64,000 bases of DNA from Nocardia vaccinii NBRC 15922 (GTDB lineage Bacteria > Actinomycetota > Actinomycetes > Mycobacteriales > Mycobacteriaceae), in contig NZ_BDCC01000053.1 of assembly GCF_001613305.1 (NCBI RefSeq), forward strand, positions 124,001 through 188,000, read 5' to 3'. Below, piece by piece: positions 34,756 through 42,589 of the stretch. The notes beneath the pieces were generated by a model. The model did no database searches, was not told the DNA's origin, and saw nothing but the letters and a program-made list of their open reading frames with translations. Every line of letters begins with the position of its first letter. Position 1 is the stretch's first letter. The position numbers and the translations under genes were made by a program.

Positions 34756-35361
34756 ATGACTATTGATTTCGCCGTCATGTACGCAACACACGACGCCTTC
34801 CGCCGCGACCTCCGACGCCTGTCCGCAGCCGTCGAATCCGGCCACGCCGACTCGCCCGGCGTCGAAGCCGGGTGGTCGAACTTCGTCCGTCAATTGCATG
34901 TTCACCACACCGTCGAGGACGCCGCACTGTGGCCCCAGGTGATCGCCGCTGTGTCCGGCCGTCCGGACGACCTGGCGCTGATGGCCGAGATGGAGGCCGA
35001 GCATGCGGCGCTGGATCCGGCATTGGCCGCGGTCGAGGACGGCCTCACCGGGCGAGCGGCCGACCTGCCCGAGCGCATCGACACGCTGTCGACGATCCTC
35101 GGCGAACACATGGCGCACGAAGAGAACAGCGCGCTCCCACTCATTCAAGAGGTTTTGACCCCGAAGGACTGGGACACTTTCCGCAGTGCGATGGCCCGCA
35201 AGCAGGGGCCGTCGGGGGCGGCGGTCTATATACCGTGGGTGCTGGATGACACCACACCCGACCAGCGCAAGCGTTTCCTGGCGGCGATGCCCGGCCCGGT
35301 CGCGGTAGCCAATCAGCTGGTTTTGCGGCGGCGCTACAACAGCAAGGCCCTGTGGCGATGA
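34756..35361 (+). CDS. Hemerythrin HHE-domain protein
   Basis: A 201-residue hemerythrin-like protein, a four-helix bundle binding a diiron centre. Iron ligand candidates: His in ATHDAFRRDL, His-His and Glu in HVHHTVEDAALWP, Glu-x-x-His in EAEHAALDP, and His/Glu in GEHMAHEENSALPL. A C-terminal extension of 50 residues (IPWVLDDTTPDQRKRFLAAM) resembles actinobacterial members. Such proteins serve oxygen or nitric-oxide sensing, iron handling or stress protection; which applies here is unknown. ATG 34756 was chosen; GTG three bases earlier is equally possible. Confidence 0.87.
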   Translation: MTIDFAVMYATHDAFRRDLRRLSAAVESGHADSPGVEAGWSNFVRQLHVHHTVEDAALWPQVIAAVSGRPDDLALMAEMEAEHAALDPALAAVEDGLTGRAADLPERIDTLSTILGEHMAHEENSALPLIQEVLTPKDWDTFRSAMARKQGPSGAAVYIPWVLDDTTPDQRKRFLAAMPGPVAVANQLVLRRRYNSKALWR

Positions 35362-35395
35362 TGGCCCAGCGATAGTCGGCTTTGCCCGCGTATGT

Positions 35396-35521
35396 GTGCG
35401 CTTCACCTCGTCCACCCGCACGATCGACCGGCGGTGGCCTCGGACCGGCCGCCGGTCGATCGTGGACGCGGTCGAGCCGCAGATCCGCGAGTTGTTGAAC
35501 GCGCGTCCGACGATGCCGCCT
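35396..35521 (+). mobile_element. IS21-type IstA transposase fragment
   Basis: About 40 codons containing SIVDAVEPQIRELLNARPTM, closely resembling the segment of IS21-family IstA transposases that precedes TMPATVIAERIGW. The rest of the element, including istB and terminal repeats, is absent, and the fragment ends exactly where a multicopper-oxidase fragment begins. A dead insertion-sequence scrap. Confidence 0.55.
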
Positions 35522-35732
35522 GCTCGGCCAGGACATCGATCGTCATCTCCCGATAGCCGCCCAGCATCACCACGTCCTTGCGCAGCCCCGCGGTCGCGGT
35601 CCCGGCGATGTGGGTGATCTCGAAGGTGTTGCGGTGCAGGTGGATCGGGTGGACGTCATCGGTCGTGTTGCGCCACCGCAACCGATAGCGGCGGCCTCTG
35701 GTCAGATCGAAAACCGATGTGGCGGTGCTCAT
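35522..35732 (-). pseudogene. Multicopper oxidase fragment
   Basis: About 70 residues from the third cupredoxin domain of a multicopper oxidase: GRRYRLRWRNTTDDVHPIHL then HRNTFEITHIAGTATAG and KDVVMLGGYREMTIDVLA. The HPIHLH copper ligands are present, but the HCHxxxHxxxGM C-terminal copper site and the first two domains are missing. It abuts the IS21 scrap, which suggests IS-mediated rearrangement removed the rest. Confidence 0.65.
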
Positions 35733-35774
35733 GTCGAACGCTGCACCGTGTGCCGCCCGATGTCCGGGCCGCTG

Positions 35775-36161
35775 TCATGACATAGGCATGGATCCGGCAC
35801 CATGACTGGTTCGGCGGGAGCGGGCCAGGGCCAGCCCGCCCAGGAGCATGCTGATCAGCCCGAACACGACGGCGAGCCAGGCCCCGACTATCCCGTTGCC
35901 AGTGCCGGGCCCTCCCTTGGCGGTAGCCGACAGCACCACTCCGAGGACCATGCTGATCAGTCCCGCCAGCAGAGCCGCGGTGGGCGCGCGTCTGCCGAAT
36001 CGGTTCCGGCCGCTCACGCGTAGCGCCAGCCCGCCGGTGAGGATGCCGGCCAGCCCGACCAGCGCGGTGATAGCGGCCTCGAGTCGCGCGGCGGTCATGC
36101 CGTAGCCGACGGCGGGCTTGACCGCGACTGCTGCGTCGGCCAACAGGTGAGGGACTGACAT
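35775..36161 (-). CDS. DUF6223-like small membrane protein
   Basis: A 128-residue membrane protein with three or four helices and a repeated motif: ALVGLAGILTGGLALRVSGR, ALLAGLISMVLGVVLSATAK and VVFGLISMLLGGLALARSRR. This repeat pattern matches the DUF6223 family of actinobacteria, of unknown function and often beside two-component systems, as here. ATG at 36161 with AAAGGA upstream. Divergent from the histidine kinase gene. Confidence 0.72.
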   Translation of the reverse strand: MSVPHLLADAAVAVKPAVGYGMTAARLEAAITALVGLAGILTGGLALRVSGRNRFGRRAPTAALLAGLISMVLGVVLSATAKGGPGTGNGIVGAWLAVVFGLISMLLGGLALARSRRTSHGAGSMPMS

Positions 36162-36391
36162 AGCGGATCCTTTCGGTCGAACAACGGCGACCGGGTCGGA
36201 TCACCGAGGTCTCCGTCGTGCAATGGACTCGCAAGAATCGTCTCGTTCCACAACCGGGGCGGCATCCGTCGACGGGCGGTGCCCGATACGACGTTCGGCG
36301 TAGACGGCTCGCCTGGATTCGCGCTCCTGGACGTACAAGCTCACGCAGCTGACCGCAGGTCTATCGTCAGGGCAGATCCTATGATCGCACC

Positions 36392-37648
36392 ATGCCGGAT
36401 CGCATCACGTTGTTCCGCATACCTGTGTGGGTGCAAGACGTGCTGTTGGCGGCGTTCATCACTGTCATGCAGGTCCAGGGAACCCTCGTGCGTAACAGCG
36501 GGACACCCGAAGCCGTGTTGCGCCCGCTGTCCGAGCTTGGATATCTCGGCTACGTTCTGCTGATCGCCTCGGGCGTGGTCGTCTTCGTACGTCGCCGCTG
36601 GCCGGTCGCGGTGTTCGCGGTGACCGCGTTGGCCAGCGTGATCTACTACATTCTCGACTTCCCTGACGGGCCCGGATGGCTGGGCCTGTTCGTGGCTCTC
36701 TACACCCTCACTGCCCACGGCGACGGGTATCGCTCGCTGAAGGTGGCGGGTGCGGGGATCGTCGTCCTGACCGCGGTGTGGCTGATCTCCGCCGCCGATA
36801 TCGAACCCCGGGCCGCCATTGGCTGGGTCTACTTCCGCATCGGTGTGTCGGTCATGAGTGCCACCCTCGGTGAGAGTGTCCGCTCGCGGAAATTCATTGC
36901 GGCACAGGCGCTCGAGCGCGCCGAGCTCGCGGAACGAACGCGTGAGGACGAGGCCCGCGCCCGGGTCGACGCCGAACGCCTGCGGATCGCCCGCGAAGTC
37001 CACGACACAGTGGCGCACGCGATCGCCATCATCAACGTCCAGGCCGGGGTCACCGCGCACGTGCTCGACAAGCGACCGGAACGAGCAGGCCAGACCCTGA
37101 AGGCCATCGAGCAGACCAGCTCTCGGGCACTGTCGGAGATGCGGGCCATTCTCGGAGTTCTGCGCGAGAACAACGACGACCGTGTCCCGCCCGAGGGTCT
37201 CGCGCAGCTCGAGGACCTCACTGCCATGGCGCGAGAGGCCGGGCTCGATGTCGACCTCGAAACCATCGTCCCGACCGCACCGGTACCCAGTGCCGTGGGC
37301 AATGCGGTATATCGAATCGTGCAGGAATCGATCACCAATGTGATTCGTCACGTCGGACCGACTCATGTCACGATCGCGGTGAACTACCGTGCCGACGCGG
37401 TAGAGGTGCGAGTGGCCGACACGGGTCGGCAGCCGGGTTCGAAAACCGATGGAGCAGTTCACCATACGGACCGCAGCCGGGCAGACAGTGGGCTCTCCGG
37501 CTTGGGCTCACACGGCCGCGGCATCCTCGGGATGCGCGAGCGCTGTGAGCTGCTGGGCGGGCACCTGCACGTTGGCTCACTGCCGGGCGGCGGGTTCGCG
37601 GTCACCGCTCGGTTGCCGTGGCCTGCGACCGGAATGGCGGGCGGATGA
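36392..37648 (+). CDS. Sensor histidine kinase (DesK/NarX type)
   Basis: A 418-residue HPK7-type sensor kinase. The N-terminal half has about five membrane helices (residues 15-160) without a large sensor domain. The dimerisation/phosphoacceptor motif is RIAREVHDTVAHAIA (His about residue 203), and the HATPase domain shows YRIVQESITNVIRH (N box), VRVADTGR and GRGILGMRERCELLGG. It phosphorylates the response regulator encoded next, whose ATG overlaps its stop (ATGA). Stimulus unknown; membrane-intrinsic sensing is likely. Confidence 0.93.
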   Translation: MPDRITLFRIPVWVQDVLLAAFITVMQVQGTLVRNSGTPEAVLRPLSELGYLGYVLLIASGVVVFVRRRWPVAVFAVTALASVIYYILDFPDGPGWLGLFVALYTLTAHGDGYRSLKVAGAGIVVLTAVWLISAADIEPRAAIGWVYFRIGVSVMSATLGESVRSRKFIAAQALERAELAERTREDEARARVDAERLRIAREVHDTVAHAIAIINVQAGVTAHVLDKRPERAGQTLKAIEQTSSRALSEMRAILGVLRENNDDRVPPEGLAQLEDLTAMAREAGLDVDLETIVPTAPVPSAVGNAVYRIVQESITNVIRHVGPTHVTIAVNYRADAVEVRVADTGRQPGSKTDGAVHHTDRSRADSGLSGLGSHGRGILGMRERCELLGGHLHVGSLPGGGFAVTARLPWPATGMAGG

Positions 37649-38337
37649 ACAGCGTGGCAGGCGCATCGAACGGCGCTGTTCCGATCGAGGTCCTGCTCGT
37701 CGATGACGAGCAGCTGGTGCGGTCCGGGTTCCGGCTCCTGTTGGATACCGAGGACGACATCACAGTGGTAGGGGAAGCCGCCACCGGCGGCGAAGCCGTA
37801 CAGAAGGCTCGTGCGCTGCGCCCGGATGTCGTACTCATGGACATCCGCATGCCCACGATGGACGGCATCGAGGCCACCCGGCAGATCGCCGCCACGACCG
37901 GGCTGCGCGACATCCGCATCGTGATCCTGACCACCTACGACACCGATGCCTACGTCTTCGAAGGCCTGCAAGCCGGTGCCAGCGGATTCCTGCTCAAGGA
38001 CTGCGGCCCCGCCGAACTTCTGCACGGGATTCGTGTGGTCGCCGCGGGTGACGCCCTGCTCGCACCGCGCATCACGCGCCGCCTCATCGCCCAGTTCACC
38101 GTGCGTCAGGCGGCGAACAAGGCCGGCGAACACCGGCTCGCGGTCCTCACCGAACGCGAACGCCAGGTCCTGTCGTTGGTCGGGCAAGGGATGAGCAACG
38201 ACGAGATCGGCGCCGAACTCTTCCTCAGCCCGGCAACCGCCCGCACCCACGTCAGCCGCGCCATGGTCAAACTCGGTGCCCGCGACCGCGCGCAACTGGT
38301 CGTCATCGCTTACCGCACAGGACTTGTCACCCCGTAG
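37645..38337 (+). CDS. NarL/LuxR-family response regulator
   Basis: A 230-residue response regulator. Receiver domain: VLLVDDEQLVRSGFRLLL, phosphoacceptor VVLMDIRMPTMDG (Asp about residue 66), switch TTYDTDAYV and Lys in GFLLKDCGP. C-terminal NarL-type helix-turn-helix: LTERERQVLSLVGQGMSNDE and IGAELFLSPATARTHVSRAM. Start at 37645 overlaps the kinase stop by 4 bp; the upstream in-frame codon at 37618 is inside the kinase. Targets unknown; the divergent DUF6223 gene is a natural candidate. Confidence 0.93.
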   Translation: MNSVAGASNGAVPIEVLLVDDEQLVRSGFRLLLDTEDDITVVGEAATGGEAVQKARALRPDVVLMDIRMPTMDGIEATRQIAATTGLRDIRIVILTTYDTDAYVFEGLQAGASGFLLKDCGPAELLHGIRVVAAGDALLAPRITRRLIAQFTVRQAANKAGEHRLAVLTERERQVLSLVGQGMSNDEIGAELFLSPATARTHVSRAMVKLGARDRAQLVVIAYRTGLVTP

Positions 38338-39121
38338 GGGCAACGGACTACTCGCCCTCAGCAACGGCAGTGCCCGCCCACCAGGAGTTGGATGCGGATC
38401 CACTCCGCCCGATCACGGCATCTCCGGGTCGTTGCTGCCCACCATCGCCGCTGGTGATTAATCCCGCCATTTAATGTCTGACGTCAACCAACGACGCTCA
38501 TACACGCCAACGCCAGTAAGCGATTTCACAGCAGGAACGGGGCGGGCCTTGAACGTATTCGCAGGTCAGATGTCAAGTGTAACAACCACACCCAACGCTG
38601 TACGCTCTTGACAACGGCACCAATCGCAAGCTGGCTCGATGCGAGTACATGGCGGTACCCATGTTCTTACGAAATCAGTTCGTAGGTCCGCCTCTCCGAG
38701 GCTTCAGCGTGTCGGCGGGTGCTCGAAGACCCATGTCTCGGGCCGGCAGTTGGGTAGCGGATCTTCTTCTGGACGTACTCGCTGAGTTACCCATGTTCTT
38801 ACGGAATCAGTTCGTAGGCGCGCCTCTTCGAGGCTTCGGCGTGTTGGCAATCATGCGCAGACTCACGCCTGCGACCGGGACCAGGGAGCGGCCACCTTCC
38901 GTGGATACCCGGTGAGTTTCCCATGTTCACGGCTCTTGCGAAATCGGTTGTCCAGACCGTTCGTCCGGACCGTCGAATACCTGAAGGCTTGCGTTTCGGG
39001 CGGGCGATGAGCGCCATCGTCGCCCATGCCGGTCCCCCGTGCCCTCGCGAAACGAGTTGCCGGATAGGCCGTTCCGGGACGAACAGGTGCGAGCAGGACG
39101 GCACCAGGGCCGGATTCCGCG
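38338..39121. other. Repeat-bearing gap before the gas vesicle operon
   Basis: 784 bp between the convergent response regulator and gvpK. No believable gene. It contains two full units and a decayed third of the dispersed repeat (described separately), and an AT-richer patch near 38450-38600. Confidence 0.5.
38658..38935 (+). repeat. Two tandem units (~131 bp) of the dispersed repeat, right copies
   Basis: Unit 1 starts at 38658 and unit 2 at 38790, each beginning CCCATGTTCTTACG, then AATCAGTTCGTAGG, CGCCTCT.CGAGGCTTC and GTGT.GG, ending GTGAGTT. A decayed third unit follows (CCCATGTTC at 38921). TACGAA...TTCGTA inside each unit can form a small stem. The 20.4-kb copy shares the same order of blocks and orientation. 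Confidence 0.65.
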
Positions 39122-39436
39122 TCACTCGAAGGGACGATCGGTTGGCTCGGGCGGCAGTAGCGGCCCGAGGGGGCCGAGGTCGATGTTGAGGTCTTCCGGA
39201 GTGAGCCCGAAATGATCGCGCAGTTCGTCCATGCGTTGTTCGAGCAGCATCAGGGTGGTTCCGATACGTTCGATCTGGACCTCGGTGAGATCGCCCGCAT
39301 CCACCCGGCGCAATGCCTGTCGCTCCATCAATTGCCGTAGGAGCTCCACCAGAGTGAGCACGAGGGTGACCAGACCGCGCTCGACGGATTCCGGATCGGC
39401 ATCGATCCGCGGTGCGATACCGTCGAATTCAGTCAT
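39122..39436 (-). CDS. gvpK: Gas vesicle protein GvpK
   Basis: A 104-residue GvpK, an accessory protein required for gas vesicle assembly, mainly helical. Characteristic stretch: VERGLVTLVLTLVELLRQLM then RQALRRVDAGDLTEVQIERI and a hydrophobic acidic tail ending PLGPLLPP. The ATG at 39436 overlaps the gvpS end by 8 bp. It is the last gene of the gas vesicle operon. GvpK is thought to help early vesicle formation with the other minor proteins. Confidence 0.93.
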   Translation of the reverse strand: MTEFDGIAPRIDADPESVERGLVTLVLTLVELLRQLMERQALRRVDAGDLTEVQIERIGTTLMLLEQRMDELRDHFGLTPEDLNIDLGPLGPLLPPEPTDRPFE

Positions 39437-39656
39437 CGCACGGTTCCGGTACAGCGGGCGTCGCGGATCCGGTCGGCGGGTACAGGGTGCTGATCGAGGA
39501 GATCAGCGCTCGCAACGAGATCTGGACCAGGTCTACGTCCGCGATGGCGAGTTTGATATCACCGGAAATGACCACGCCACCGGCAAGCACCCTGTCCAGG
39601 AGGTCGACCAGGGCGATACGGCGCTCGGTGTCGGCGGTGCGATCGGCCCGGATCAT
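39429..39656 (-). CDS. gvpS: Gas vesicle protein GvpS (GvpA/J family)
   Basis: A 75-residue GvpA/GvpJ-family protein: LVDLLDRVLAGGVVISGDIK then LAIADVDLVQISLRALISSI, matching the GvpA core alpha-beta-beta-alpha. It is one of three GvpA-like proteins here (A, J, S); S is a minor shell or tip component in actinobacterial clusters. The ATG overlaps the gvpL stop (ATGA). Confidence 0.92.
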   Translation of the reverse strand: MIRADRTADTERRIALVDLLDRVLAGGVVISGDIKLAIADVDLVQISLRALISSISTLYPPTGSATPAVPEPCDD

Positions 39657-40444
39657 GGCTCCCCCCGCTGGATACCCGCGAACGAGTACGGCGGCCAGGG
39701 GCCGGTGAGCTCGAGCCGTATGCCCGGAAATTCGGAGCCGAGCATCGTCACCGTCGCGGCGAAGTCCTCGGTGCGGTCGTCGTCAACGAGATATGTCCCG
39801 TTGAGCACCATCCAGTCCCGGCGGCCGCTCACCGCCGGATCGGTCAGCGGCTGACACCGTCCTGCCGCGGCGTGGCGCACCAAACACGCATGAATCTGCT
39901 CGGCGCGCTCGGCCGCGTCACGCTCGACAGTCTCCTGCGCGGACAATTGCGCCCGACGCCGAGCCAGGTAGGCGGCGCCGGGCGTCATGCGGCCTTCGTC
40001 CACGGCCCGGGCCTCGGCAACGGCGGCGGTGAGAGCGGCACGATCGCCATAGGCTCGTACGCCCCACTCGGTACGCGCGCTCACCAGCTCGAGCGCGGCA
40101 GCGAAATCCGCTTGCCGCTCGTCGAGCAGCTGACGCACCCGGTTGTCATCGTGGAAGACGGTAGCCAGCCGGAGCGGAACGGCCGGACCCCGGCCCACCA
40201 CGGCCGATACGACCGCGTCGTGTGCCCTCGCTGTCGCTGCCAGCCAGTCCAGATCCTCGAAGTTCCTACGCAGCGGCTGCTCCCCGAAGACATCCAGCGG
40301 CACCGAGCCTACGACGGCGGCCAGGTCTCCCGCCGCGACCATCCGCACCGGCTCACCCGCGACCCCAGCCAGGTCGACCGGACCCGCGTCCCCCTCGTGC
40401 CGAGGTGCCACGACGTACAGCCAGACCGCGAAACCTGCGGTCAC
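39653..40444 (-). CDS. gvpL: Gas vesicle protein GvpL (GvpF/L family)
   Basis: A 263-residue GvpF/GvpL-family protein. Features: N-terminal VWLYVVAPRHE, then LDWLAATARAHDAVVSAVVG and VPLRLATVFHDD, an acidic/basic helical middle (AYLARRRAQLSAQETVERDA), and the C-terminal RLELTGPWPPYSFAGI, the family's GPWPPYSF signature. It binds GvpA-type subunits during nucleation. GTG start at 40444 overlapping the gvpJ stop as GTGA; the frame upstream to 40612 lies inside gvpJ. Confidence 0.93.
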   Translation of the reverse strand: MTAGFAVWLYVVAPRHEGDAGPVDLAGVAGEPVRMVAAGDLAAVVGSVPLDVFGEQPLRRNFEDLDWLAATARAHDAVVSAVVGRGPAVPLRLATVFHDDNRVRQLLDERQADFAAALELVSARTEWGVRAYGDRAALTAAVAEARAVDEGRMTPGAAYLARRRAQLSAQETVERDAAERAEQIHACLVRHAAAGRCQPLTDPAVSGRRDWMVLNGTYLVDDDRTEDFAATVTMLGSEFPGIRLELTGPWPPYSFAGIQRGEP

Positions 40445-40827
40445 AATTGCTCTTCCGTCGACTGGTGGCCGCGCTCGAGCGGTTGCCGGCGTTCGCTCGC
40501 CGCCTCCAGCTGGGCGATCCGCTCTCGGAGTTCGCGGTTCTCGAGCTCGAGATCCGGGCTCTGCTGTTGCACCGCGCGAGCCCTGCTGTTGAGCCAGGGG
40601 TCGCTCTCCCACCAGTCGATGCCCACCGCCTTGGCCGTCTCCAGGGACGCGATCACCAACCGCAGTTTGATGGTGAGCAGTTCGATGTCGAGGAGATTCA
40701 CTTGGATATCACCGGCGATCACCAAGCCCTTGTCGAGGACTCGTTCCAGAATGTCGGCGAGGTTCGTGGATTGGTGCCCACTGCCATAGGGCTGCGGCGC
40801 GTACGAACCGCCTCCGGCTACCGTCAT
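40441..40827 (-). CDS. gvpJ: Gas vesicle protein GvpJ
   Basis: A 128-residue GvpA/GvpJ-family protein. Core: NLADILERVLDKGLVIAGDI then QVNLLDIELLTIKLRLVIAS, followed by KAVGIDWWESDPWL, typical of GvpJ, and a C-terminal coiled coil (ELENRELRERIAQLEAA). GvpJ caps or tapers the vesicle end. The ATG overlaps the gvpO stop (ATGA). Confidence 0.93.
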   Translation of the reverse strand: MTVAGGGSYAPQPYGSGHQSTNLADILERVLDKGLVIAGDIQVNLLDIELLTIKLRLVIASLETAKAVGIDWWESDPWLNSRARAVQQQSPDLELENRELRERIAQLEAASERRQPLERGHQSTEEQL

Positions 40828-41168
40828 CGTCGTTCCCTCGACCCGATGTCGGTGCTGCCGCGGCTGTAGCGTTTGATTCTCCGGTAGGCCAGCAGATTTT
40901 CGTCGAAATCGATCTCCACCTCATAGAGCGCCAGAATGTCCGCCGAGGAGGGGATGCGGCGGTCTTCGAGTGCCTCGACCTCCACGAGCCAGCCATCCTC
41001 CGTCGGCTCCACGCTCGTGACTCCCTGGGCGTCTTTCGAGGTCAGTTGCACCAGGCGTTCGACCGCAACCGCGGCCGCTTGTTCCGCAGTCAAGGCGGGC
41101 TGTTCATCCGCCGACGCACGAGCATCTTCGGAATCGTCGGAAATGGTGTTGCGGGCCACGTCGGTCAC
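40824..41168 (-). CDS. gvpO: Gas vesicle protein GvpO
   Basis: A 114-residue GvpO: acidic N-terminus, then TSVEPTEDGWLVEVEALEDR and the signature RRIPSSADILALYEVEIDFD with YRRIKRYSRG at the end. An accessory protein common in actinobacterial and haloarchaeal clusters. GTG start at 41168 overlaps the gvpG stop (GTGA). In the Streptomyces order gvpO usually comes first; here it lies between gvpG and gvpJ. Confidence 0.93.
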   Translation of the reverse strand: MTDVARNTISDDSEDARASADEQPALTAEQAAAVAVERLVQLTSKDAQGVTSVEPTEDGWLVEVEALEDRRIPSSADILALYEVEIDFDENLLAYRRIKRYSRGSTDIGSRERR

Positions 41169-41419
41169 TCCTTCTGGTTTATCGCTCCGCCCTTCTCGGA
41201 TCGGGTCATGCGATCCAGAACCGCTTGCTGGGCTTGCTCGGCTTCCTGCGCGGACAGATCACCGGTCGCTTCGGCCCGGTCGATTTCCTCCAGCTCACCG
41301 CGCAGCGCCGCAGGGTCGTAGAGCTGCTGCTCTACCTGGTCCTGGATCAACTCGCTCACCCAGATCACGCCGCGGATCGGCGCGAGGGGCAACGAGAAGA
41401 TCGATGAGAGCAAACCCAT
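41165..41419 (-). CDS. gvpG: Gas vesicle protein GvpG
   Basis: An 84-residue GvpG: MGLLSSIFSLPLAPIRGVIW (family LPxAPxRGVxW) then a helical acidic segment YDPAALRGELEEIDRAEATG. GvpG is a small assembly factor acting with GvpF. The ATG at 41419 lies one base from the gvpF stop, with GAGGAG upstream. A longer frame in the same phase inside gvpF is a shadow. Confidence 0.92.
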   Translation of the reverse strand: MGLLSSIFSLPLAPIRGVIWVSELIQDQVEQQLYDPAALRGELEEIDRAEATGDLSAQEAEQAQQAVLDRMTRSEKGGAINQKE

Positions 41420-41420
41420 A

Positions 41421-42182
41421 TCACTCCTCGGGGGCGCGCTTCGTGACGAAGTCGTAGGCCGCCATCGGGCCGAGCAGGTCCAGCTCCACGCGGCCGTCCC
41501 AGTCCGCGATGAACTCGGCCACGATGTCTTCCAGCTCTTTCCGCCGGGCCGATTCGACCAGTACCGCCAGGTGAACGGCGTCCTCCTCATGACTGGGTTC
41601 GCGTTGGTTGACCAGCACGTCGAGCTTCTCGACCTCGGCGACCACGCGGGCGGTGTCCTCGGCTCGCTTGACCTGGATCGCCTGATCGACCAGTTCGCCC
41701 AACGCGATTCGCGCGTTACGGGTGGCATCCTCCGGTTTGCTGTGGATCTCGTCTTTCAGCCGGACGGCGTCGGCATTCTCGTCGAGCAGTTCCCGCAGGA
41801 AAGCGTCTTCGATATAGCGTCCTCTGATCACGAACTGAACCCGCCCCTCGAGTTCGTGCAGCGCGGCGCGGAATTCGTTCTCGTTCGCCGCGAGCAGTTC
41901 GTTCTCCACCGCGTCCGTGTCGGTCATGACCGCACCGAACCGCAGCGGCAGCACCGGAGCGACGGCGGCCGAGCCGTCCAGCAGTTCGGCATGGGCCGTG
42001 AGGTCCCGGGGTGCGCCCAGTGGCCGATCGGAGTCCAGCGTGCTGACCAGCGCGGCGATCTCACCGTGCCGCACGACCGCGACTTCGGCCGGCGGATCGC
42101 CGACCCCGGTGGCATGTGGCTCGGGTTCGACGTCGGCGGGCACAATCCCGTAGACGTACACCGCTGTCGACTCGGAGGCCAT
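41421..42182 (-). CDS. gvpF: Gas vesicle protein GvpF
   Basis: A 253-residue GvpF/GvpL-family protein: VYVYGIVPADVEP at the N-terminus, then VAPVLPLRFGAVMTD, LEGRVQFVIRGRYIEDAFLR and a C-terminal LLGPMAAYDFV (family LTGPxPPYxF). GvpF contacts GvpA monomers and keeps them soluble. ATG 42182 has GAGGAGG close upstream; the preceding GTG (42185) would make a GTGA overlap with gvpA and is an equal alternative. Confidence 0.93.
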   Translation of the reverse strand: MASESTAVYVYGIVPADVEPEPHATGVGDPPAEVAVVRHGEIAALVSTLDSDRPLGAPRDLTAHAELLDGSAAVAPVLPLRFGAVMTDTDAVENELLAANENEFRAALHELEGRVQFVIRGRYIEDAFLRELLDENADAVRLKDEIHSKPEDATRNARIALGELVDQAIQVKRAEDTARVVAEVEKLDVLVNQREPSHEEDAVHLAVLVESARRKELEDIVAEFIADWDGRVELDLLGPMAAYDFVTKRAPEE

Positions 42183-42589
42183 CACTCCTCCTCGCGCTCG
42201 GGCGACCTGCGGGTTGCCTTTCGCTTCTCCTGCACGCCGCCGAGGAAGTCGGAGACCTTTTCGCCCGCCGCGTCCAGAGCACCCTTCGCCTTGTGCTTCG
42301 ACGCGCCTTCGGTGACGTCGCCGACGATGTCGGTCAGGCCCTTCGGCTCGCTACTGGCGATCTCGAGCCGATCGACCGCTTCGGCGAAACGCAGGTACGT
42401 GTCGACACTGGCGACCACCACGCGTGCGTCGATGGTCAACAGTTCGATGCCGACCAGCGACACTCGAGCGAACGCATCGATGACCAAGCCCTTGTCGAGG
42501 ATGGTATCCACGACATCAGCCAGACTGGAGGAGTTCGGCCGCGCCAGCGTGCCGGTCCCACCTCCATTTCCCGCGGGTTCGATAGTCAT
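42182..42589 (-). CDS. gvpA: Gas vesicle structural protein GvpA
   Basis: A 135-residue GvpA, the shell-forming subunit. The core SSSLADVVDTILDKGLVIDA then FARVSLVGIELLTIDARVVV and ASVDTYLRFAEAV is close to canonical GvpA. Unlike the usual 70-residue protein it has a 55-residue charged C-terminal tail (KHKAKGALDAAGEKVSDFLG ending RRSPEREEE). The ATG overlaps the gvpZ stop (ATGA). As the only clear A-type gene, it must supply the ribs of the vesicle wall. Confidence 0.93.
   Translation of the reverse strand: MTIEPAGNGGGTGTLARPNSSSLADVVDTILDKGLVIDAFARVSLVGIELLTIDARVVVASVDTYLRFAEAVDRLEIASSEPKGLTDIVGDVTEGASKHKAKGALDAAGEKVSDFLGGVQEKRKATRRSPEREEE

Noticed and set aside
38649..38915. An 88-codon frame spanning the ~131-bp repeat
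   Set aside because: Follows the repeat in phase by chance; composition and lack of an RBS argue against coding.
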